A stretch of DNA of 64,000 nucleotides, taken from assembly GCA_004194705.1 (NCBI GenBank), contig SADC01001320.1, positions 248,001-312,000 of the forward strand, read 5' to 3'. The position numbers and the translations under genes were made by a program. Origin of the DNA: Ditylenchus dipsaci. Taxonomy: Eukaryota > Nematoda > Chromadorea > Rhabditida > Anguinidae. Of this stretch, positions 56,801 to 64,000 are shown piece by piece; the stretch's first letter is position 1, and every line of letters starts with the position of its first letter. Below the pieces are notes generated by a model. It saw only the letters and a list, made by a program, of their open reading frames with translations, was not told where the DNA came from and ran no database searches.

Positions 56801-59800
56801 TTCACGAGACCAGAAGGGACCAGAAGAGGGTTCAAGGAGTTACAGGTTCACTTTTTTCTTTGCTTCAAATGTGTGTGTCTAGTCGTCTGCGATGTTCGTG
56901 TCCTGTCTTTAAAGTGCTAATTGTTAACCAGTAATGACCTCGATTTAAGTTATAGGTGGAGGAGGCAGGAAGAAGTCGGATGGCGAGTTCCATGAAATGT
57001 GCGACCGGTCTGAATTCTACCACATGAGTGATCTGGACAAGACGGCGGCATTATTTGTGCCTTCCGATGACTACGATGCTCGATTTCTGGACTCCACTTC
57101 TATTGCCTCATATGAAGCATCACTATCGGAACTTGAGCCGTTACCTAAAAGGCCAAGGGCTTCTGAGAGAAGTTAGTATTTTACTATAAAATAATACATT
57201 TTAATCTGAAGGGTTCCGTGGTGTAGTGGTTATCTGACTTAGGGATATAATTTTTTTCTGCCCGTCCTCTCCGGTTCGAATCTGCGAGTGCATTTTAGCG
57301 CATTATATTTTGTCATAATTTTTAAACCAGTAATTTTGGCGTGCGGTCAATCCGTCCACGGTCATCTTTTTTGTCTTGTGAAGAACTTATGTTATTTAAA
57401 AAAGTGTTCGGTTATTCAGCCTCAGCTCTGCTGGATAATCCACACACCAACCGAACCAAGTGGTCGTCCACTTGCTTGGATCGAATTTTTTTCTCGTTTT
57501 TGGGTTCTAAAACTTGTTTTCTTCACTAATTTTAACATCTAAAGACAGCTTGACATGTAACGAAAAAATCAATTGGATCCGGGGATCCGAAAACGGAAAA
57601 AATAATTGGTCCAAGTGAATGACCACTTGGTTTAAATTGGAGAGGGGCTGCTATAGATCTTTATACAAACGCCACCGGGTTTCTGGTTCGAGTCCCCCTG
57701 AGTGTAAACTTATTTTACTTCAATTTTTAGGCCATCCAGGTGGACATTCACTTGACCAGGAGGTAGGCACCCCAAGTATCAGAGTGGGGATGGGTAAAAT
57801 CGCAATTCTGGTCCTAACAAACCTAACTCCCTACACAACTTTAAGTAAGGAAAAATGGTTATTTTTTAGTTTTAGGACATTTTAATTTTTTAGGTCATCC
57901 AGGTGGTACCTACCCCAGGTTTTGGGTTCAGGTGGTTGAAATCGCATTTTCGATCCTGTCAAACAAGATTCATCACACTTTTTTACAAATATATAACATA
58001 CTTTATTTTCGATTTTGGAAAAAAATTATTTTTAGGTCATCCAGGTGGATATCCACCTGACCAGGAGGTACCTACCAGACATGTGCACGGGCCGGCAATT
58101 TTAGGGCCCGGCCCGGCCCACCGAATGTTTTCTTGAGCCCGGCCCGGCCCGCGGGAAATTTTAAAAGTGAAGCCCGGCCCGGGCCGGGCTGGCCCGCAAA
58201 GCCCGGTTCTTTATATATGTGGGGGACATAAAACAAAAGTCATATAAAATAATTTCATTCAAATATCAATCAAATCTTTATTCACCATATTACTCAAACA
58301 CAATATCTCTTCCCATCAAAGACTTTCCAATACAAACTGAAGAAATCACGGTTCTCTTCCATCAGCTGGCGCAGCTTACTGAACATCCTCTCGTCTTCAG
58401 CTGTTGATGCCGGGATACGGAGCAACTTGAGGGCGAGCTTGACGAGTTCAGGAATTCGGCGGCATTGTTCTTCCATAAGTGGCCTAGATTCTTGGGGACA
58501 TCAAAAAACTTCTTCATCAACTAACGATCCACTTCATCAGTCAAGCCGGCTTCCTCATTGTCCACATCAAGCAAGAACATCGCGTCGATTGTGTTGGTGG
58601 CGACGGCGGAGGTGGCAGATGCAATGAATATCTGTAATAATCTGTAAGATTTTATTTCGGCAAAAAACTTATAGGACATACTCTCTCCGTTAAACACATT
58701 CAGAGCCTTCGTAACGTTGGCGCTCTCATCGGATATGCAGTAGAGTTGGGAGAGGAGGTCATCAGAGATGGAGAACGGACGGAGTGACTCGACCAAATGG
58801 CTTCAGACTTGGTTGTAATCCTTGGCTTCTCGTCCACATCTGAACATTACCGCACAAATTGTTTGGAAGTTCCTAAAATATTCGAGCATCGAATGATGGG
58901 AAGGCGGCCAGAAAATTATACCCAGCATTGCTCATCGAAGAAATTAATTGTGATGCATAGATAGTCCTTGAGGCGTTTTCCATAGTCAAGACCAAAAGAT
59001 CCTCCCCTTCATCGTCTGCTCTTGCTTCTGAAGAAGAATTGGCGATGAGTGAGAAAGAAGTTGGAAACGACTGAAAATTGTGTGACATTGAAAATATCGG
59101 GATTTTGAAAAGGGGTGATTTTGAAGAAACGGAATTTTGAAAATTATTTATTGGGCGGGCCGAGGCGGGCCGGCCCGGCCCGATCAAGTTTAGGCCCGGC
59201 CCGCCCACTTCCGAAATCTATGAGCCCTGCCCGGCCCGGGCCGTAAAAACTACGGCCCGCCCGGCCCGTGCACATGTCTGGTACCTACCCAAAAATTTGG
59301 AGTTAGGAGGGTCGATTTTGGCAAAATTCAAAATAACATAAGTTCTTCGCAAGACAAAAAGATTAATTTGAAAATAATTTTGTGGACGAATTGACCGTGG
59401 ACGAATTGACCTAGAGCCAGTAATTTTGCCTTATGATTCGCGATGAAAAAATATTTGCTGTCAAGTTTTACACAAGATCACTCTAGTTGGTTAGATGGTG
59501 CGTTGACGTTAGGTATCTTTTACCTTCACAGTCGCAGATTACCCCGGAAAAAGTGCGCCAGGCATTCATTAGTCTGTCCTAACATACGCTGGCCTACCCT
59601 GAGCCTAAGTAGTTACAACACAGGGCAGTTCCAAAATGGGGAAAAAGGTACATAACGTCGATACCCCGGTTAGATAGAGTAATATGGGAGGGGTACTTGA
59701 TCTACCAGCTGACTTAAGTGCTAAGCATGGGCCGGCCCGATACAGGGCCGGCCCGGACTTGAAATCTCTCCGCTCGCGGCCAACCCAATGTATCTTATGT

Positions 59801-61161
59801 ACTCTAACATGTCCAACTTCAAAAAATATTCCTTTTCTGGAAAATACCGTATTTCCTCTAATTACCGCCACGGGGCGGTAATTAGAAGCATGCAATTTTT
59901 TCAAACTTCAAGTGGTTCAAAACTCGTTTTTTCATTTACTGTTTGAGCTGTGTAAAAGTGCCTGTTAGATTTTTGAAATCCCTCGCAGGCACTTTTCACA
60001 CAGCTCAAACATTAAATGAAAACACGAATTTTAAACCACTTGAAGTTAGGGGTGGGAGGGGCGGCAATTAGAGGAAATACGGTATACGATTTTTTTTCGT
60101 ATAAAAATTTAACAAGAAGCATTTCAATTAGCTAGGTAATGTACAGGGTGTCCAAATATTTTGGAACTTTTCTTTTGGCCATAACTTTTTCTCTAGTGCG
60201 ATTTTTGAAATTCTGTGAACGCAGATCTATTCAGAATTTCATAAGAATTTTTTTGGTATATAACTTGAAAAACACGATTTTTGCTTGGTCCCCTTGCGGT
60301 TTGGGTCCTTGTCTCTGGGTTGCCTCTGATCGGTAAGGCCCAAACTACAGGGGGGACTAAGCAAAAATCGTGTTTTTCAAGTTATATACCAAAAAAATTC
60401 TTATGAAATTCTGAATCGATCTGCGTTTACAGAACTTCAAAAATCGCACTAGAGAAAAAGTTATGGCTAAAAGAAAGTTCCAAAATATTTGGGACACCCT
60501 GCACAAGGAAAATATGCGATGTAAAAAGTATTTCTTTTTATACCGTTGAAACTCAGCGATTGTTAGCGACGATCACTCGTGTATAGGTGACACTACTTGA
60601 AAACCTAGTTAGTATTCCCTGAAAACGACCACCTTGATGATATGCACACAGGTACTGTAAATTACAGACCACAACCCGGCCCGTGCACAGCCCTGGCTGC
60701 CCTACAAAAACACTAACACTTTCTGAAAAGCTTGTGTCTATAGCCTCTTGCCCGGTCAATTTTCGATGTTGAAAAGCTTGCAAAGCTTGAAAGCCTCCTT
60801 GTAGTCCAGGAAAAATCAATGTTACTCCAAAAAACTTGGTGACTAACTATATTTTACCTTTTTCAGTAATGATTTATGTGAGAGAAGAAGAGGAAGAAAT
60901 ATATACACCTCTGCACCTGGTGCCTCCCTCTCTGGTAGGTTTGTCACATGCCATTGGCGAGAAGTACAACCTAGACGAGTCGAAGATATCCGCCTTCTAT
61001 AAGCAGTGTGCCAAAGGAGGGTAACTGTCAAAGTGGACGACGACATGCTCAAACACTATACCAATCAGGACACCTTTATTATTGACATTAAACCTAGGCC
61101 TGAAGACCCTCTTTCTGCACAATTACACTGGTTGGTTTTTGAAGTAAAACGAACAAATTAA
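50855..61161 (+). CDS. grh: Grainyhead-type (CP2 family) transcription factor; three one-base frameshifts
   Basis: Exons: 50855-51156, 52314-52654, 52935-53233, 53555-53792, 54358-54508, 54567-54625, 55316-55373, 55418-55515, 56065-56125, 56956-57171, 60867-61161. The N-terminal part is Ser/Asn/Gln/His rich (poly-Asn in exon 2, seven Gln in exon 3). The DNA-binding domain runs from [12 protein letters not shown] through [70 protein letters not shown] and [33 protein letters not shown] follows, then the C-terminal dimerisation part [26 protein letters not shown] and [18 protein letters not shown]. Grainyhead proteins control epidermal barrier genes. One base must be added at about 53023 (TTGGAGAGATGG), 53691 (AGAAGGAGGAC) and 61020 (GGAGGGTAACTG). 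With these, 2121 nt (706 residues) close in phase. Exon 1 has an acceptor at 50825, so a 5'-UTR exon or spliced leader precedes it. An alternative exon 9 donor at 56153 adds 27 nt in phase. The stop at 61159-61161 abuts a transposon, so the true 3' end may differ. Confidence 0.93.
55643..55979. repeat. CAGGGTGTAGCAAGG foldback in grainyhead intron 8
   Basis: Left end CAGGGTGTAGCAAGGGATTC, right end AATTTCTTGTTACACCCTG; arms about 150 bp (AACTTTTTACCTAGGTCATT and complement). Same build as 60144-60501. Confidence 0.75.
56782..56845 (+). other. Probable frame-breaking cassette exon of grainyhead
   Basis: 64 nt with acceptor TTCTAG and donor GTTCAC between exons 9 and 10. Exon 9 joins exon 10 in phase without it. 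Including it shifts the frame to a stop soon after, in exon 10 (WRVP then TGA), removing the dimerisation domain. Read from its own first base it encodes [20 protein letters not shown] and runs in phase into exon 10, so it could instead serve an alternative start or follow an unseen donor. Confidence 0.5.
57200..58075. repeat. tRNA-like heads and CATCCAGGTGG repeats in the last grainyhead intron
   Basis: GGTTCCGTGGTGTAGTGGTT with CCGGTTCGAATCTGCGAG (57211-57290) is tRNA-like. The CCAAGTGG foldback family follows at 57440-57640 and a second T-arm-like TCTGGTTCGAGTCCCCCTG at about 57680. Three diverged units starting TTTTTAGGTCATCCAGGTGG lead to the hAT insertion site. Sequence near 57310-57400 reappears inverted at about 59320-59440, beyond the hAT element. 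Confidence 0.6.
58076..59280 (-). mobile_element. 1205-bp hAT transposon remnant in the last grainyhead intron
   Basis: Exact 8-bp duplication GTACCTAC at 58068-58075 and 59281-59288. Termini CAGACATGTGCACGGGCCGG and CCCGCCCGGCCCGTG...CACATGTCTG, with repeated GGCCCGG motifs at both ends. The interior carries transposase pieces on the minus strand. Length is well below that of an autonomous hAT element (usually 2.5 kb or more), so it is internally deleted. Confidence 0.95.
58294..59208 (-). pseudogene. hAT transposase fragments
   Basis: Minus-strand pieces at 58873-59208, 58521-58796 and 58294-58476. The last contains [20 protein letters not shown] and [14 protein letters not shown], the C-terminal hAT dimerisation region with the conserved P-S-T-A-E-E/S-R-x-F core. 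The catalytic RNase-H-like part is largely missing, and frames are interrupted. Confidence 0.8.
59847..60082. mobile_element. 236-bp CCGTATTTCCTCTAATTACC MITE, grainyhead intron
   Basis: Termini CCGTATTTCCTCTAATTACC / GCAATTAGAGGAAATACGG with TA flanks; long arms AAACTTCAAGTGGTT and complement around TTTTGAAATCC. Confidence 0.88.
60144..60501. repeat. 358-bp CAGGGTGTCCAAATATT foldback, grainyhead intron
   Basis: Near-perfect arms: CAGGGTGTCCAAATATTTTG / AAAATATTTGGGACACCCTG, with TTCTTTTGGCCATAACTTTT inside, a GGTTTGGGTCC hairpin at the centre, and TA at the left flank (CA at the right). Mariner-type MITE. Confidence 0.85.
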
Positions 61162-61162
61162 A

Positions 61163-61520
61163 GGGGCAGGGCGAACTCGTATTCGCAAAACTCGTATTTG
61201 ACAAAACTCGTATTTAACACGTTGTATTGACTGAGGAAAAGCAGAATCACAGTTAGTATGAGTAGATTTTAAAGACAATAACGCTTATTAGTCGGATATA
61301 TATTGGAATGTGCCTTGTGAATGTGTGTTTAACTCATAAAAACAACCAAATTTTGGTAGAATACGAGTTTTGTTGAATGCGAGTTTTGCGAATACAAGTT
61401 TTGTCAAATACGAGTTTTGCCGAATACGAGTTTTGTCAAATACGAGTTTTGCGAATACGAGTTTTGTCAAATACGAGTTTTGCCGAATACGAGTTTTGCG
61501 AATACGAGTTCGCCCTGCCC
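61163..61520. mobile_element. 358-bp GGGCAGGGCGAACTCG element at the end of the grainyhead frame
   Basis: Exact 8-bp duplication AAATTAAA at 61155-61162 and 61521-61528. Termini GGGCAGGGCGAACTCGTATT and complement, with TACGAGTTTTGTCAAA tandem units (about 61365-61512) on the right side. The left duplication overlaps the TAA that closes the grainyhead frame. Confidence 0.9.
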
Positions 61521-61528
61521 AAATTAAA

Positions 61529-62812
61529 TACTAATCCCGTCAAATTTTGGCTAGATTCTCATTCTGGCATTATCATTCTCATTTTTGAAAACACTGGTAC
61601 AGACTTAAAGGCCACTTGAAATAATTTGGTCTGAACCACTAAATACTCAGTATAAAGACAGCCATTTTAAAGGGGCATGCTCGTGCGTTAAGGCGCGAAC
61701 CAGCAGTTTTTTGGAATTTTTTCGAATCGTCCCACTTTCACTCGTTCTGCGACAAATCTGATATAGATGACCTTATACTGCTTTTAAAAACTAGACAGAA
61801 AACTTAAAAAATCTAGACGAGAACGAATGTAAAAATTTATCGAGAAAGAAAAGAACTGCTGGTCCGCGCCTTTCTCCCCATCGGGCACGATCATGCCCTT
61901 TAATGATCACTTGAGGACGATCGTAACCAGGGTGATTGTGAAACAGAGTGTCTGCTGTAGCCATATTACGAGAATTTTTACGGAATTGTTTTGAAGTCGT
62001 TTTTTTTAAATTCCACTGTACCAAGTAAAAAAATTAAAGAAGTAAAGAACATTTTGAATAGAATGATACAATTATGGTTGAAGGAGTCTATTTGGTCAGC
62101 CACGCTGCGGTGTATCAGCAACTAACCTAGAAAAGACCCAAAAAAATCGGTACAATTCTGGTATAACCAGCACTCAATTCTGGTATACCCCAGCACTCAA
62201 TTCTGGTATACCCAACACTTTACCCCACAGTTGAAAGCTGAGGATGTTAGCTACACGATGGTGTAAAATTTTCTTGGTTTAGTTCACAAAATGTATACCT
62301 TTTAATAAAAATGAATTGAACCGTTTCGAGTAAAAATTGAACGCTCAAAAATGATTCAATTCTATTTTAATTAAAAGATGTGCATTTTTGTGAACTAAAC
62401 TAAGAAATTGTTACACCATCGTGTAGCTAACACTCTCAGCTTTCAATTGTGAGGTAAAGTGTTGGGGATATACCCGAATTGAGTGCTGGGGGTATACCAA
62501 ATTTAGCCAAAAATCGGCACAGGTAACGAACAAGCACCCCAAAAAATCAATAGGGGGACCAAGGCAAAAAAATTTAAAAATAAAAACTATCAACAGGGGG
62601 ACCAAGGCATCTTTTTTTTTTGCTTTGGTCCCCTATTGATTTTTTTGGGGTGCTTGTTCTTTAATCGAGTGGGGTGCTTGTTCTTAACCTTGGCCAAAAA
62701 ATCTACACCCACCAACAAACGACTGGCTTTATTTTAACAACAACAACGTAAAATTCAACGAGAAATAACTTCCAACAAGAGCAAAAGTTGAATCATTGTC
62801 AATGTCTCACTT
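61529..62812. other. Region between grainyhead and the SR gene
   Basis: Convergent 3' flanks. Foldbacks at about 61680-61870 (GGCGCGAACCAGCAG and complement) and 62154-62500 (GGTATACCCCAGCACTC and complement), then GGGGACCAAGGCA palindromes at 62550-62640. TTTATT at 62728-62733 is a minus-strand AATAAA, 80 bases past the SR stop and a likely poly(A) signal. No other gene. Confidence 0.6.
62728..62733 (-). promoter_or_regulatory. Poly(A) signal of the SR gene
   Basis: AATAAA on the minus strand, 80 bases downstream of the stop codon at 62813. Confidence 0.6.
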
Positions 62813-64000
62813 TTAAGAGCTTCTGGATCGGCTGCGCACATGACTTCCACTGCTTCGACTGGGCGAGCGACTTGCAGAGCGATTTTCCAACTTAACGTTT
62901 TCATACACAACACGAGGATGTTTGCTTTCTTCGTGTTTGACTTTGCGCGAGGAAGAACTATCCGAACGAGAATGACTGCGCTGACGCTTAGCAACGGACT
63001 TCTTCGGCGGAGAAATGCTTGCAGAACGAGACCGACTGCGCGATCGTTTGGCAGACTTCTTTGGCGAATCACTTCGAGTACGACTGCGTGAGCGAGAGAC
63101 TGAACGAGGACAACGAGGATGACCATCACTACCACCGCTAGCACTGTTCGAACGGCTGCGCGATTTGCGACGAACGGGAGAACGGGACTGGCTGAAAAAA
63201 TGAACGTCTTTTTCATCACATCTAAAAATGGAACCTTTCACCTTTGATCATCTTGCGTGTCGTCAATAAGTTTAATAGCACGACCGTTGATCTCTTGCCT
63301 TGATACTTGTCGATTGCACGTTCCAAATCACGACGAGAAGCAAAGCAGACCAAACTAGAACACAATAAATACATGAGAGTCGATTCAAGGAAGAGAATCT
63401 TGCGGCCCTCCCTCAATGGAGGTTTTTTTACCTAGGCTCCCCTGCTGTTTTGAGACTTTAAGGCTTAAGCAAGGGTTAGCCAACGTATACTAGAACGTAT
63501 TCGAAAATATCTCAGACATATTTGAGCCCTCCTAACGTATGCTGACCAACTCCTACACCTAAAGACCTAAAAACCAACAGGGGAGCCAAAGCGAAAAAAC
63601 ATTGAGGAGTGGGGCCGACTTTGCTCACCCCTGGTTTTTCTCGAATCTGTGAGCATCAGCAAAGGTAACTTCGGCAGTTTGACGCATCATATCCTTCAAG
63701 TCCTGATAGGAAATATTTTCAGAAAATTCAGACTTCTCAACGAATTACCTGCCAAGAATAACGAGTCGTCAAATTCTCCACAATCATTCGAAAGCGAGTC
63801 TTAAAGGGCATGTCTCGGCGGACGCTATAAGCGAAAAGGACCGGTAAATAATGATTACAACTTAAAAGAATTCACCCTCTCCACGTTCTTCGTAGTCACG
63901 TCCTCTGCCACCATAACGATCACTTCTGTAGCTGGAATGAGATTCACCTCTGTAAGGACCACTACCGCTGCTGTAGCCACCAGTTGGAGCGCGAGACTTC
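62813..64000 (-). CDS. SR splicing factor, SRSF4/5/6 (B52) type, 5' part outside the window; one-base frameshift
   Basis: Minus-strand exons: 63876-64000 (runs off the edge), 63749-63824, 63629-63702, 63242-63354, 62813-63191. The edge exon is a Gly/Arg/Ser hinge (SHSSYRSDRYGGRGRDYEER). The second RRM follows: FKTRFRMIVENLTTRYSWQ, DLKDMMRQTAEVTFADAHRF, VCFASRRDLERAIDKYQGK, EINGRAIKLIDDTQDD. The SWQDLKD motif marks the pseudo-RRM of SR proteins such as SRSF4/5/6. The last exon is the RS domain (SRSRSPVRRKSRSRSNS, KSAKRSRSRSRSASISPPKK). These proteins bind exonic enhancers and recruit U1/U2 components. At about 63294 one base must be added (GGCAAGAGATCAACGG) to pass from YQGK into EINGR. The junction of the edge exon with the next also needs one more base. 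The first RRM is outside the window. Confidence 0.92.

Noticed and set aside
62755..63219. 154-codon minus-strand ORF (VLAVVVMVILVVLVQSLAHA)
   Set aside because: It is the alternative frame of the SR protein RS domain; RS codons read out of frame give hydrophobic runs.

Overview
The window is nuclear DNA from an invertebrate animal, most likely a repeat-rich nematode or nematode-like ecdysozoan. The evidence is: spliced genes for RpS23, an EMX homeobox protein, an RZ-type RGS protein, grainyhead and an SR splicing factor; a small MSP-domain gene with a tail anchor; many 50-70 nt introns; TTTTCAG just before start codons; and a left-edge protein ending (SEQSIEALH) that recalls nematode repeat-family proteins. 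The species cannot be fixed from the sequence. There are no bacterial features and no CRISPR array.

Layout. 1-499 (-): end of an unrecognised, probably element-derived protein. 4137-6514 (-): EMX/empty spiracles/ceh-2 type homeobox gene, four exons in phase, last homeodomain exon not found. 5696-5766 (-): tRNA-Gly(TCC). 6.5-11.9 kb: nested foldback elements. 11904-12610 (+): complete RpS23 in six exons. 13201-14246 (-): a composite locus with an H2B-like exon, RPB1 fragments and lysine-rich upstream exons. 15762-18187 (+): nine-exon MSP-domain gene. 18.2-35.3 kb: mostly transposons, including a 2.9-kb and a 2.0-kb element with 9-bp target duplications (the second splits a tRNA-Gly copy), plus an intact tRNA-Gly at 27005-27075. 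35364-39618 (+): RGS gene. 39.6-50.8 kb: foldback elements and unique non-coding DNA. 50855-61161 (+): grainyhead, eleven constitutive exons and one probable frame-breaking cassette exon, with a hAT remnant in its last intron. 62813-64000 (-): SRSF4/5/6-type SR protein, cut by the right edge.

The genes are independent units rather than an operon: two developmental transcription factors, a G-protein regulator, a ribosomal protein, a membrane-anchored MSP protein and a splicing factor. Most other DNA is short inverted-repeat transposons, many inside introns. For about ten of them I could read the target duplication and so set exact ends and nesting order.

The most notable observation is that five loci (grainyhead three times, RGS, SR, MSP and an OTU-like exon) each need one extra base to stay in frame. 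Every site can be read as a missing G where a codon ending in G meets the next codon. Deletion-biased sequencing error is the simplest explanation, but the uniformity deserves a check against raw reads and cDNA.
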